Assembly (NCBI GenBank): GCA_017467345.1
Contig: JAFTSI010000034.1
Span: 1 to 64,000, forward strand
DNA from: Clostridia bacterium
GTDB taxonomy: Bacteria; Bacillota; Clostridia; Christensenellales; Borkfalkiaceae
Reading direction: 5' to 3'
Length of the DNA: 64,000 bases
Shown here: positions 27,531-36,613 of the stretch, one piece after another
How positions within the stretch are numbered: the stretch's first letter is position 1
How the letters are laid out: the number at the start of each line of letters is the position of its first letter
The notes under the pieces: generated by a model
What the model saw: only the letters and a program-made list of their open reading frames with translations
Told to the model about the DNA's origin: nothing
The model's database searches: none
Translations under genes and position numbers: made by a program

Positions 27531-28256
27531 TTACCGCCTTGATTTTTTAAGTTTGTATATCTTACTTGAATTAAGCCCGTTAAGCGCGCGCTCTGCAGCG
27601 TTTGCTTCGGCTTGTTTTTTACTGCCACCCCTACCTTCTGCAAGCCGTGTGCCGTTGAGCAATACGGCAACCCTAAACTCTGGCAAATTATCAGGGCCTT
27701 TCTTTGACAACACTTCGTATGAAATACTGCCAAGTTTTTGTTTTTGGATTAATTCTTGTAGTTCGGTTTTGGCTTCTGCCGTGGTCTTTTTCTTCTTTAA
27801 TGGTCCAAAAAAACCTTTTTCGTAGCGTTTTATAAGTGTTTCTCTTATAAAGTTTCTTACGGCTACAATACCACCATCTAAATATATACCTGCGCATAGC
27901 GCTTCGTATAAACTTGAAAAGAGTTTTTCCGTTTTGCTTACCGTTAGTTCTTGACCTACGCCAAACAACATAAACTCATCAAGCCCCATATCGCGAACTA
28001 CCTTTAATAGTGGCTCTCTTGAAACAAGCGCAGCGCGTTCTTTAGTGAGCACTCCTTCATCACCTGAACTGTGCTTGAATAGGTATTCAGTTACCACGAA
28101 CTCTATTATGCTATCGCCAAAAAACTCTAACAGTTCATTGTCGTCACAATTGTTTTCGTGCGCATAAGAAGTGTGCGTAAAGCACTTGCGAAGTAGGTTC
28201 TTATCGGTGAAAGAATAACCTATTTTCTCTTCTACGCTTGCCATATCAAAAATCAT
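27531..28256 (-). CDS. rnc: Ribonuclease III
   Basis: RNase III cuts double-stranded RNA during rRNA processing and mRNA decay. The 241-residue protein has the signature ELLEFFGDSIIEFVVTEYLF near residue 42, a second catalytic region (ALCAGIYLDGG near 115) and a C-terminal dsRNA-binding domain ending KKQAEANAAERALNGL. It overlaps the plsX stop by 4 bases and precedes smc by 6 bases. The acpP gene often found between plsX and rnc is absent here. Confidence 0.95.
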   Translation of the reverse strand: MIFDMASVEEKIGYSFTDKNLLRKCFTHTSYAHENNCDDNELLEFFGDSIIEFVVTEYLFKHSSGDEGVLTKERAALVSREPLLKVVRDMGLDEFMLFGVGQELTVSKTEKLFSSLYEALCAGIYLDGGIVAVRNFIRETLIKRYEKGFFGPLKKKKTTAEAKTELQELIQKQKLGSISYEVLSKKGPDNLPEFRVAVLLNGTRLAEGRGGSKKQAEANAAERALNGLNSSKIYKLKKSRR

Positions 28257-29281
28257 CTTTCCACCTTAACGGCATTTAAATCTACCGCGCTTAGTTTTTC
28301 TTTAATTTTTGCAGGCATATCTTTTTCGGCATAGCCTACTGCTTGCAATACGGCATTTTTGAAAGCCTTGCTCTTTGACGCGCCGTGCGCTTTAACAACA
28401 GGCTTTTCTACACCAAGGAATAATGCACCGCCTTGGTTGTTATAGTCAAGTTTCTTTTTAACCTTTTTGAGCCTTGACTTAATTAAAAGACCTGCAAGTT
28501 TTCCTACAAATCCTTTTAAGCAACCTTTAATTTCGCCAAACAAAACATTGATTGCGCCTTCCATTGATTTTAGGGCTACATTCCCACTAAATCCATCAGC
28601 AACAATAACATCATATTCGCCTGTTAAAATATCTCTGCCTTCAATGTTTCCAACAAAATTAATTTCTTTCATTTCTTTTAGAATTGGAAATACTTCGTGG
28701 TTGAGCATATTACCCTTTTCATCTTCTGTGCCGTTAGATAAAAGTGCAACTTTTGGGTTTTTAATGCCCATAATTTCGGCATAAGCAGAGCCCATAAGTG
28801 CGAATTGACATAGGTTTATAGGCTTGCAATCGGCATTTGCGCCTGAATCCATTAAAAGAACTTGTTTCCCGTCAATTTTAGTGGGCAATACTGGGCAAAG
28901 TGCAGGGCGATTAACACCCTTTATTCTGCCAAGTTTTAGGGTTGCACCAACTAATACTGCACCAGTTGAGCCTGCCGAAACAAAGGCTTTCATTTCGGGG
29001 TTTTCTTTGAGTTCTTTAAACGCAACGCATATTGATGAGTTGGGTTTTGTTCTTATAGCAACGGTGGGTTCTTCTTCGCAAGTGATTACTTCCTTTGCGT
29101 CAAGTATTTCCACGCGCGTTTTATCGTATGATTTGGTGGAAAGTATTTCTTTAATTTTATCTTCATCACCACAAAATACTGCTATAAAGTTTTTGTTTTC
29201 TTCAAGCGCTAAAAGCGTTCCTTCAATGATTTGTTCGGGGGCGTTATCGCCACCAAACGCGTCTATAATAATCTTGTTCAT
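28253..29281 (-). CDS. plsX: Phosphate acyltransferase PlsX
   Basis: PlsX makes acyl-phosphate from acyl-ACP for phospholipid synthesis. The 342 residues begin IIIDAFGGDNAPEQIIEGT and contain AFVSAGSTGAVLVGATLKLGRIKGVNRPAL (near 104) and the C-terminal VEKPVVKAHGASKSKAF typical of the family. The stop TGA overlaps the rnc ATG. It lies 14 bases after asnS. Confidence 0.95.
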   Translation of the reverse strand: MNKIIIDAFGGDNAPEQIIEGTLLALEENKNFIAVFCGDEDKIKEILSTKSYDKTRVEILDAKEVITCEEEPTVAIRTKPNSSICVAFKELKENPEMKAFVSAGSTGAVLVGATLKLGRIKGVNRPALCPVLPTKIDGKQVLLMDSGANADCKPINLCQFALMGSAYAEIMGIKNPKVALLSNGTEDEKGNMLNHEVFPILKEMKEINFVGNIEGRDILTGEYDVIVADGFSGNVALKSMEGAINVLFGEIKGCLKGFVGKLAGLLIKSRLKKVKKKLDYNNQGGALFLGVEKPVVKAHGASKSKAFKNAVLQAVGYAEKDMPAKIKEKLSAVDLNAVKVER

Positions 29282-29295
29282 ATTTATATCCTTAA

Positions 29296-30687
29296 TTAGT
29301 TTTCAAGGTTTCCTACCGTTCTTGGGAAAGGTAATACATCACGAATATTTGCTATGCCTGTTAAATACATTACCATTCTTTCAAAGCCAAGTCCAAAGCC
29401 AGAGTGTTCTACTCCACCATACTTTCTTAAATCAAGGTATGACTTATAGTCATCTTTATTTAAGCCACATTCTGCCATACGCTTTTCTAAGATTTCTATT
29501 CTTTCTTCCCTTTGGCTACCACCTATAAGTTCGCCTACTCCTGGAACTAAAAGGTCGCTTGCGGCAACAGTTTTGCCATCATCATTGAGGCGCATATAGA
29601 ACGCCTTTATGTCTTTTGGATAGTTGATTAAGAATACTGGTTTTTTGAACACTTCTTCGGTTAAGTATCTTTCGTGTTCGCTTTGTAAATCTACACCCCA
29701 GTAAACTGGCGCTTCAAATCTATCTTTAACCTTTTCAAGTATTTCAATGGCTTCGGTGTAGGTTAAGCGCTTAAACTCGTTGTTCTTAACATTGTTAAGC
29801 CTTTCTAACAAGTCCTTATCTACAAACTTGTTTAAGAAGTTAAGTTCTTCGGCGCAAGTTTCCATTACATAGCCGATAATAAACTTAACCATATCTTCTG
29901 CGCAATCCATATCGTCGCTTAAATCGGCAAACGCAAGTTCAGGCTCTATCATCCAAAACTCTGCTGCGTGGCGAACGGTGTTGCTATGCTCTGCCCTAAA
30001 AGTAGGTCCAAAAGTATATACATTTGAAAATGCCATTGCGTAGTTTTCAACATCAAGTTGACCACTTACGGTAAGGCTTGCTTTCTTTCCAAAGAAATCT
30101 TGCTTATAATCTACTTCGCCATTTTCGGTTGGAACCGACGCTAAATCTAAAGTGGTTACTTGGAACATTGCGCCTGCGCCCTCACAATCGCTACCAGTAA
30201 TGATAGGTGTGTGAACATACACAAAGCCCCTTTCGTTAAAGAACTTATGGATTGCAAAAGCCGCTTCGCTACGGATTTTGAACACCGCGTTAAAGGTGTT
30301 TGTTCTTGGCCTTAAATGTGGGATAGTTCTCAAAAAGTCTAAGGTGTGGCGTTTCTTTTGCAAAGGATAATCTGCAGTAGAAGTGCCTAATACCTTAATT
30401 TCATCTGCATTGATTTCAAAGGGTTGAGGGTTTTCGGGTGTTAAAATGAGAGTGCCCTTTACCATTAAGCAAGCGCCTACATTTTGGCGCGCGATTTCAT
30501 CATAGTTTGCTACCTTTTCTCTATCAAATACGATTTGGCAGTTCTTAAAATACGAACCGTCGTTAAGTTCTATAAAGCCAAAAGCCTTGCCATCGCGAAT
30601 GGTTCTTGCCCATCCACAAACTGTTACCTTTTTGCCACCGAATTCTTGACTGTTTTTGAAGATTTGTTTAAGAATAGTCCGTTTCAT
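29296..30687 (-). CDS. asnS: Asparaginyl-tRNA synthetase
   Basis: AsnS charges tRNA-Asn. The 463 residues have an N-terminal OB-fold anticodon-binding domain ([26 protein letters not shown]) and the class II core: [21 protein letters not shown] (motif 2, near 226) and [16 protein letters not shown] (motif 3, near 430). AsnRS rather than AspRS is indicated by the overall match and by the [11 protein letters not shown] ending. It has its own promoter and heads the asnS-plsX-rnc-smc-ftsY run. Confidence 0.96.
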   Translation of the reverse strand: MKRTILKQIFKNSQEFGGKKVTVCGWARTIRDGKAFGFIELNDGSYFKNCQIVFDREKVANYDEIARQNVGACLMVKGTLILTPENPQPFEINADEIKVLGTSTADYPLQKKRHTLDFLRTIPHLRPRTNTFNAVFKIRSEAAFAIHKFFNERGFVYVHTPIITGSDCEGAGAMFQVTTLDLASVPTENGEVDYKQDFFGKKASLTVSGQLDVENYAMAFSNVYTFGPTFRAEHSNTVRHAAEFWMIEPELAFADLSDDMDCAEDMVKFIIGYVMETCAEELNFLNKFVDKDLLERLNNVKNNEFKRLTYTEAIEILEKVKDRFEAPVYWGVDLQSEHERYLTEEVFKKPVFLINYPKDIKAFYMRLNDDGKTVAASDLLVPGVGELIGGSQREERIEILEKRMAECGLNKDDYKSYLDLRKYGGVEHSGFGLGFERMVMYLTGIANIRDVLPFPRTVGNLEN

Positions 30688-30724
30688 AAAATTATACTTG
30701 CCCTTTATAATAAATATTTTATAT

Positions 30725-30753
30725 ATTATAACATTTATAAAGGGATTTTACAA
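30725..30753 (-). promoter_or_regulatory. Promoter for asnS-plsX-rnc-smc-ftsY
   Basis: TTGTAA (-35, 30748-30753) and TATAAT (-10, 30725-30730) with 17-base spacing on the minus strand, about 38 bases before asnS. The leader is short and AT-rich; I see no T-box-like structure in it. Confidence 0.75.
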
Positions 30754-30789
30754 GGTTTTTTTATTATTTTTCGGTATATTTAGTTAAGA

Positions 30790-30841
30790 AAAACCCCAAG
30801 ATTTAACTACTTTTTGTTCGCAAGTTAAATCTTGGGGTTTT
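30790..30841 (-). terminator. Long-stem terminator after the GNAT-like gene
   Basis: A perfect 19-bp inverted repeat (30790-30808 with 30823-30841) encloses a 14-base loop and is followed on the minus strand by a T tract. It is unusually long for an intrinsic terminator and insulates the gene from asnS. Confidence 0.85.
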
Positions 30842-30859
30842 ATTTACTTTTATTTTTGA

Positions 30860-31996
30860 TTATTCGGCTATTAAACTGCCTATTTTTTTCTTATAGGTTT
30901 GGCGCTTTTTAACAATTTCGCTATCGGTAAACTTCCATTGCGCTAATATGTTAAGGTTGGTTTCAAGCATTGGGTTTGATTCAATATTTTCAATGCCATC
31001 TTCAACAACATTATGCATAATACGCGATATCGTTATTGCGTTTACAAATGTGTTTACATACTTTTTAGCAACAACTATTAATGACATTTCAAGTTCTTTT
31101 GTTTTTTTAATAGATTTTAAAACACTTATAAATCCTGTTGGAAATAGTTTTCCAGAGTGCTTTATAAGTGCCTCTGCAATAGATGGTAAAACTACGCCAA
31201 AAGCAGCAATATCATTATTTTCATCAATTAAGAAAGATATGTATCTGGTGTTAACAATGGTTGCGAACTGGCTTAAAACTACATCACGCGATTTGCCCTC
31301 TACTGGAATATATCCATCTAAGTGGCCGTATGATTCGTTAAGCACATCAAAGAACTTATCGCCATAATTTGCAAGTATTTGTTTTACCGACATATCGTCT
31401 GCAATTTCTTTGAGTTTATATTTTGCCTTTAATTTTTCGGCTATTTTTTCAATTCTATCGTAATTTTTAATTACAAACCTTTTTTCTACCCACTTGCTTT
31501 CATCTTCAAAGCCAAGTTTTACCATATTTTCGCAAAAGTATGGGTATGAATAGCAAGTTGCGTAGGTGCTACGCTCATTAAAGCCATAAGTTAGCATTCC
31601 CTCACGGTCTTGGTCTGTAAAGCCCCAAGGTCCGTGAATAGTATCTACACCGTTTTCCTTGCCAAACTTTTCTACTGCGCCAAGCAATGCCCTAAACACT
31701 TCAATATCATCAATACACTCAAAGCGCGAAAAACGAACAAACTTTTCTTCGCCTTTGGTGTTTTCTACATTGTTTATCATACCGGCAATTCTGCCTACAA
31801 GTTCGCCATCTTTATAACACAAAAAACCTTTGATTAGATTATCTTTTAGGTTAAAGTTCTTTTTTGGGTTAAATGTGTTGATTTCATCACCTAAAAGGCT
31901 TGGCACATAGTATGGACAATCTTTATAAAGTTTAAGTGGATATTTAGCAAAAAGTTTAATATCCTTTTTTGTTAAAACTTCTTTAATTTCAATCAT
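30860..31996 (-). CDS. GNAT-like acetyltransferase-fold protein
   Basis: A 378-residue soluble protein that resembles widely distributed hypothetical proteins with an N-acetyltransferase (GNAT) fold. Visible features are the N-terminal IKEVLTKKDIKLFAKYPLKLYKDCPYYVPSL, a GELVGRIAGMINN stretch near 68 that fits a GNAT beta strand, and GPWGFTDQDREGMLTYGF near 123. The second half could be a second GNAT-like unit. I cannot name a substrate. The gene stands alone, with its own promoter and terminator. Confidence 0.65.
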   Translation of the reverse strand: MIEIKEVLTKKDIKLFAKYPLKLYKDCPYYVPSLLGDEINTFNPKKNFNLKDNLIKGFLCYKDGELVGRIAGMINNVENTKGEEKFVRFSRFECIDDIEVFRALLGAVEKFGKENGVDTIHGPWGFTDQDREGMLTYGFNERSTYATCYSYPYFCENMVKLGFEDESKWVEKRFVIKNYDRIEKIAEKLKAKYKLKEIADDMSVKQILANYGDKFFDVLNESYGHLDGYIPVEGKSRDVVLSQFATIVNTRYISFLIDENNDIAAFGVVLPSIAEALIKHSGKLFPTGFISVLKSIKKTKELEMSLIVVAKKYVNTFVNAITISRIMHNVVEDGIENIESNPMLETNLNILAQWKFTDSEIVKKRQTYKKKIGSLIAE

Positions 31997-32028
31997 ATAT
32001 TCTCTTTTTCCTAAGTTTTGGTGATTTT

Positions 32029-32057
32029 ATTATACTATATTTTAATTGATTACACAA
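32029..32057 (-). promoter_or_regulatory. Promoter for the GNAT-like gene
   Basis: TTGTGT (-35, 32052-32057) and TATAAT (-10, 32029-32034) are 17 bases apart on the minus strand, about 32 bases before the start codon. Confidence 0.65.
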
Positions 32058-32075
32058 CAATTTTTAATAAAAAAA

Positions 32076-32094
32076 TCCCACAGGGACTGTGGGA
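32076..32094 (-). terminator. Terminator ending the seven-gene operon
   Basis: Eight-base arms (TCCCACAG and its complement) enclose a 3-base loop. On the minus strand it is followed by seven T, 14 bases after the stop of the 38-residue gene. Confidence 0.85.
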
Positions 32095-32107
32095 AAGGTT
32101 TTGGATA

Positions 32108-32224
32108 TTAATTTTCAGTTTCTCTAATTAATGCAGGTGGAACTTCATCTTTAAGCGCCATTAAATAGTTGTTATACTGCTCTTCGGTTAAGTGTATTAC
32201 TTTGTTTTTCTTTTTTTTGGACAT
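32108..32224 (-). CDS. 38-residue basic small protein, nested at the end of the YkvI-like gene
   Basis: A short frame, MSKKKKNKVIHLTEEQYNN..., with a perfect GGAGG ribosome binding site 6 bases before the ATG and a clean terminator 14 bases after the TAA. The N-terminus is lysine-rich and the rest is a hydrophilic, probably helical segment ending ALIRETEN. The first 53 bases overlap the end of the YkvI-like gene in another frame, which implies translational coupling. I do not recognise a family. The site quality makes it likely to be real. Confidence 0.65.
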   Translation of the reverse strand: MSKKKKNKVIHLTEEQYNNYLMALKDEVPPALIRETEN

Positions 32225-33203
32225 AATTTTCCTCCATATTTTTTAAGGTATATTTATTATTTTCCCTTTCACCTTTTTTATACCTTATAATTTGAATTAT
32301 TGCCTTAACTAAATATACTGCGCCAAAAATTGATATTAGTGGATAGCCCCACTCTATAATTTTAGATACGCCAAGCCTTGAAAATATTGCTAAAAACAAA
32401 ATTAAAATTATACTGCCACTTTTACCAAATCCACTATTAAAATAGTGGTGTAGTGGATAGTAAAGCGCAAATACCGAAGTTATGGTTGCCACGCTTAAAG
32501 ATATTAAGGTTAAAACATACAACTTGCCGTTTATGAAATGAATAATGGGTAAATCGTAGTTTTCTGCGCCGTTTTTACCACATAGCGATAGCACTACAAA
32601 AAGTATAAACGATAGCATTAGCGAAACTAAAATTGCCGTTATTATTTTTTGCTTTTTATCTATGTTTTTTGCGCTTTTCTTTAATACGGGCAAGGCTAAA
32701 AATAGGTTTGTTAATACAAATGGAATTGCCTTTATCGGAGTTAATAAACTTACCGAATTATTTAGGCTATTTTGTGGTGTGAATATAAATGCAATAACCA
32801 CAAAAATTATTAGGAGTGGCGATAGTATTAAGTTTACTTGTTCAAGCCGTTTTATTTCTCCACCACATATAAGTGGGCAAAAAATTAGGGTTAACATTGA
32901 AAAAAGTGGAAACCTTTTATCAAAGCCTAAAACTACCGATAAGGCATCAATGCTTGCAAGTAGTGATGCGCAAACTGTTAGCAAGGCAAGTATTACAGGA
33001 ATAGTTGGCAAATTTAATTTGCCTTTATCAAAAAACACTACCATTAAAATTATAAAGAAAAATGCGCCTACTATAAGTGATGATATTAACGGGCTTTCGC
33101 CACCAAAATAACTAATAGGTTCTTTGCCCGACATAAAGCCTGCGCCAACGATAGTGCCAAGTGTTAAAAATATTGTTTTTAAAATAGAAAAAGACCTTTT
33201 CAC
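32172..33203 (-). CDS. YkvI-like membrane transporter
   Basis: A 343-residue membrane protein with about ten hydrophobic segments. The N-terminal LGTIVGAGFMSGKEPISYFG closely resembles the GTxVGAGFxSGxE start of Bacillus YkvI-type proteins, which belong to the amino acid/polyamine (APC) transporter superfamily. The substrate is unknown. The start is GTG at 33203; an AAGG sits right against it, so the exact start is uncertain. The hydrophilic tail overlaps the 38-residue gene. The run of eight A at the overlap is a possible slippage point. Confidence 0.7.
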   Translation of the reverse strand: MKRSFSILKTIFLTLGTIVGAGFMSGKEPISYFGGESPLISSLIVGAFFFIILMVVFFDKGKLNLPTIPVILALLTVCASLLASIDALSVVLGFDKRFPLFSMLTLIFCPLICGGEIKRLEQVNLILSPLLIIFVVIAFIFTPQNSLNNSVSLLTPIKAIPFVLTNLFLALPVLKKSAKNIDKKQKIITAILVSLMLSFILFVVLSLCGKNGAENYDLPIIHFINGKLYVLTLISLSVATITSVFALYYPLHHYFNSGFGKSGSIILILFLAIFSRLGVSKIIEWGYPLISIFGAVYLVKAIIQIIRYKKGERENNKYTLKNMEENYVQKKEKQSNTLNRRAV

Positions 33204-33246
33204 CCTTAATTCATATGGGCAAAAAGGTCAATTTATTACCTATCAA

Positions 33247-34065
33247 TTAATTTTCTTCTATGCCTTTGATTTTTTTATAGAGTTTATCTTTGGTAAAATC
33301 GCGCTTTTTATCGTATGTGCCACCAAGCGATTCTATCGCAAAGCGAAGTTCTTCAAATTCGTGATAATTAAGTTTTTCGTTTTCAATGGCAGTATATAAA
33401 AATGGCAAGGCTTTATCATCACCAAACTTTGCTAAATAACTTGCGTAAAGGGGCAATTCATCTGCGTGGATTGCAAACTGTTCTAATAAGATTGCAAGCA
33501 CCCTTTCATCACCACTTGTGTTAGATAATACTTCGCAAAAATAATACTTGGCTTTAACAGAATATTCGCTCCAACCACCAAGTATTTTATCTTTTACCTT
33601 TTCGGCATTTTCGCATAAAAACTCTGTGGCAATTTCCTTTACAGTTTCAGGGTAATCCCACTCTACAATTTCCAAGTATTTATCTAATGCTTTTAACGAT
33701 TTTTTATCGTTTAAAATGTTCATTGCGTAAACTGTAAACTCTTCGTTTTCTTCACTTTCAAGTTTTTCTAAAAGAAGGGTTTCGGTATCTTTTTTTGTTA
33801 TTTCTTCGCAAAGAAAATCGCTTACCGATACCCCACTTTTAATATGCTCTATGAGTGCAAAAACTAACTCTTCTGCGCTAAAATCTTTATAGTAAGTTTC
33901 GGGGGTTTTACCATCTAATTCTTTTAATGTTTCTTTGCCGAATTTTTCGTATAAAACAGGTATTTCGTTTTCAATTTCTTCAGGCTTTATTTTGCCGATA
34001 TTTTCCTTTACAAACGACGATATGTATTCTTCAAAAAGCCCGTCAATATCAACAATTTTAATCAT
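33247..34065 (-). CDS. HEAT-repeat-like soluble protein
   Basis: A 272-residue acidic helical protein with repeated helical pairs of the HEAT type, for example ALDKYLEIVEWDYPETVKEIATEFL and LPLYASYLAKFGDDKALPFLYTAIE. No catalytic motif is visible, so it is probably a binding or scaffold protein. It overlaps the upstream TPR gene by 8 bases, and the coupling suggests the two work together. I cannot give a named family. Confidence 0.6.
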   Translation of the reverse strand: MIKIVDIDGLFEEYISSFVKENIGKIKPEEIENEIPVLYEKFGKETLKELDGKTPETYYKDFSAEELVFALIEHIKSGVSVSDFLCEEITKKDTETLLLEKLESEENEEFTVYAMNILNDKKSLKALDKYLEIVEWDYPETVKEIATEFLCENAEKVKDKILGGWSEYSVKAKYYFCEVLSNTSGDERVLAILLEQFAIHADELPLYASYLAKFGDDKALPFLYTAIENEKLNYHEFEELRFAIESLGGTYDKKRDFTKDKLYKKIKGIEEN

Positions 34066-35749
34066 ACGAACACTCCTTATAAAGTTTGATTATTTGGTTA
34101 ATTTTTTCTTCTTCGGTATTATATACAAGCGCTATTGATTTAACACTTTCAAGTGGTGCTAAATTACATTTATAGGTTATAAGCGCGCTTATTTCTTCGG
34201 GCGCAAAATCTATCATTTCTTTTCTATCTTTAAGCAAGGTGTATATAGCCATAGTTTGTTTTGAAAGCCTATCGCCACCATCTACTCTTAAAAGGGCGTA
34301 TGTTGACACACACATAGCATATGAAACCAAAAACTTTTCGCCCATTTCGTCTTGTTCAAAAGATACAGGTCTTGGCTTAAATGAGAAAAATATGTTGCCC
34401 ATTACCGTATTGATTTTGGTTTTTCTGCCCTTGCATACAAGGTAGTAAATTATGGTGCGCTTTAAGTGGTCGCTTATATCACTTCGCATTAAACATTCTA
34501 TAAGCATTTTATCGCCTATAAGTGTTTCTGCGCGCATAAGTCCATAGGCTACGGCTTCGTTTAGCGATTGATTTTTGCTATTTAAACCCCACTCTAAAAG
34601 TTCTTTATTCTTGGGGCTTTTAACAAAGTTTGATATTGCCTTTTTATCTTTGCTATCAAACGCAGAAAGCCTTTTAATGCGCTCTGCATAAATGCTTTCT
34701 GGGTAGTCTAAATAATACCTTAACGGTAAATATTTTTTGTATTCCGTTTCCCCTTTTTTTAGGCTATCGCATAGCCTAATATAAAAGGCAAGCGAACGCT
34801 CATCTGGGTTTATTCTATACGCCTTTTTTAGCACCCTTTCGGCATCTTCATACCTATTGCAGTTTATTAGTGCCAAGCCGTAAAAGTATAGCATATTTAC
34901 ATCATACGCGCGCTCTAAAATTATCTTTTCCATACACTCTATTGCAAACGCACCGTCTTCACGCTCAAAGGCAATAAAGGCAAGCCTATAAACATCTTCT
35001 GGGTCGGTGGATTGCATCTCTTTTGCACGGTTATAGTAGTATAAACTTTTATCTTCTTTTTTAAGTGTTTTATACATACCTGAAAGGTGGCAAAATGATA
35101 TTACATTTTCCCCCTTTTCTTTTATTAGTTCGCGCTGAATTGATATGCCCTTTTCGGCATCACCTTGCAAGTAGTAGGCAAGGGACAAATCTTCTAAACT
35201 ATCTATGTATTGTGGACAGCCTTTTGGGATTTGAGTTAATAATTCTATTGTTTTTTCATACCTACCACGGCTAAACTCACGGCGGGCTTCACTAAGTTCA
35301 TAACTAAAATCGGCTTTTTCTACCGGTTTAAGTAGCCTAAATATAGGTTTTTTAGGTTCTTCTAAAGCATCTTTTATGCCAGAATCTAAAACGGCATCAC
35401 TAACAAAACCGTCAAGTTCTATCTTTTGCATAAAATAGTGAACGGTTGCCGTGCGATTTTCTAAGCAAAAATGGTTCATAAGTAGTTCTTCATAGGCTAT
35501 TCCACACATACTCTTGGGGGCTAATGATAAATACTTATGCCAGTATTTGTTAGAGAGTTCGTATTGCTCCATTTCACTATAAGTTAGCGCAATATCTTTT
35601 ATTGTTTCCAAAGAAAAATCTTTTTCAAGCGAAGTGCGTAAAAGAGAGAGCGCACCAGTTAGGTCGCCCCCTTCTACCTTTTTATCAACTATTGGTTTTA
35701 CTGTTTTTGCCAGTAAATTGAATTGAAAAGTTTTTTCTTTTGTTTCCAT
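34058..35749 (-). CDS. TPR-repeat protein
   Basis: A 563-residue soluble protein built of tetratricopeptide-like repeats. Helical pairs with the A/G and Y/F spacing of TPRs are visible in the first two thirds (such as SLEDLSLAYYLQGDAEKGISIQREL and NMLYFYGLALINCNRYEDAERVLKKAYRINPDE). The C-terminal third has a different helical part. TPRs mediate protein contacts; the partner is not known, but the coupled HEAT gene is the obvious candidate. It follows hslO at 3 bases. Confidence 0.7.
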   Translation of the reverse strand: METKEKTFQFNLLAKTVKPIVDKKVEGGDLTGALSLLRTSLEKDFSLETIKDIALTYSEMEQYELSNKYWHKYLSLAPKSMCGIAYEELLMNHFCLENRTATVHYFMQKIELDGFVSDAVLDSGIKDALEEPKKPIFRLLKPVEKADFSYELSEARREFSRGRYEKTIELLTQIPKGCPQYIDSLEDLSLAYYLQGDAEKGISIQRELIKEKGENVISFCHLSGMYKTLKKEDKSLYYYNRAKEMQSTDPEDVYRLAFIAFEREDGAFAIECMEKIILERAYDVNMLYFYGLALINCNRYEDAERVLKKAYRINPDERSLAFYIRLCDSLKKGETEYKKYLPLRYYLDYPESIYAERIKRLSAFDSKDKKAISNFVKSPKNKELLEWGLNSKNQSLNEAVAYGLMRAETLIGDKMLIECLMRSDISDHLKRTIIYYLVCKGRKTKINTVMGNIFFSFKPRPVSFEQDEMGEKFLVSYAMCVSTYALLRVDGGDRLSKQTMAIYTLLKDRKEMIDFAPEEISALITYKCNLAPLESVKSIALVYNTEEEKINQIIKLYKECSYD

Positions 35750-35752
35750 TTC

Positions 35753-36613
35753 TTACTTAAAAAGTTCATCAACTTCTTTTTGACCAAACTTATATTCCGT
35801 TTGGCAAAATTGACATTTTACCTTAACTTCGCCTTCGCATTTAATAATATCGTCAAGTTCGGGTTTGCCAAGCGATATTAATAGTTTTTCAATGTATTCT
35901 TTACTGCAAAGGCATTTATATTCTGGGTGATATTCTTCGTATTTTACACCACTACCAAAATATTTTTCTATTACCTTTTCTGCGCCCATTTCTTCAATTA
36001 GCGTAGAAACATTTTTTAGGTTTGCCATTATATCTTCGGCTTTTTTAAGAGTTTCTTCCGTTGCGAATGGCAAGGCTTGAATTATAACACCACCTGCGCC
36101 TACGCAAGTTAAATCTTTGCCTATTTTTACACCAAGCGCAATTGCCGTTGGTTGTTGTTCGCTTAAAGCATAATAAGAAGTAAAGTCTTCTGCTATTTCG
36201 CCACTAACAAGTTTTGCGCTACCTGAATATGGCTCTTTTAGCCCCATACTGCGCGTTACGGTAAGCCTACCGTTTTTGCCCACGCAACCACCTACATCAA
36301 GTTTACCGTCGGCACGGAGTGGCAATGTTACAGTTGGATTATCAATGCTACCACGCATTTGTAAATCACCATTACCACATACTGTTATTTTACCACCTAC
36401 GCCACCACCTGCTACCGTTACCGATAGTTTATCGCTTTTGTTTTTTAGGTTTGACGACATAAAGGTGCTAACCGTTAGCGTTCTGCCAAGAGCCGCCGCC
36501 GTGAGTGGTGTTAAGCCGTGTATTTTTATTGCATCATTAACCATATCGGTTGTATCTAACACCGACAAAGTTAATTGATTATCAAATATTAGCGCTTTGA
36601 GTAGTTTGTTCAC
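35753..36613 (-). CDS. hslO: Hsp33 redox-regulated chaperonin
   Basis: Hsp33 is a holdase switched on by oxidation of its zinc site. The 286 residues contain the core VAGGGVGGKITVCGNGDLQMRG (near 68) and the C-terminal zinc cysteines in the pattern CLC...CQFC (about residues 233-272). The start is GTG, with an AGGAGA site before it. It overlaps the antiporter gene by 32 bases in another frame. Confidence 0.95.
   Translation of the reverse strand: MNKLLKALIFDNQLTLSVLDTTDMVNDAIKIHGLTPLTAAALGRTLTVSTFMSSNLKNKSDKLSVTVAGGGVGGKITVCGNGDLQMRGSIDNPTVTLPLRADGKLDVGGCVGKNGRLTVTRSMGLKEPYSGSAKLVSGEIAEDFTSYYALSEQQPTAIALGVKIGKDLTCVGAGGVIIQALPFATEETLKKAEDIMANLKNVSTLIEEMGAEKVIEKYFGSGVKYEEYHPEYKCLCSKEYIEKLLISLGKPELDDIIKCEGEVKVKCQFCQTEYKFGQKEVDELFK

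Noticed and set aside
32108..33203. Single fused YkvI-like gene broken by a frameshift in the A run
   Set aside because: The small frame has its own perfect ribosome binding site and start codon, so a separate gene is simpler; slippage is left as a possibility.
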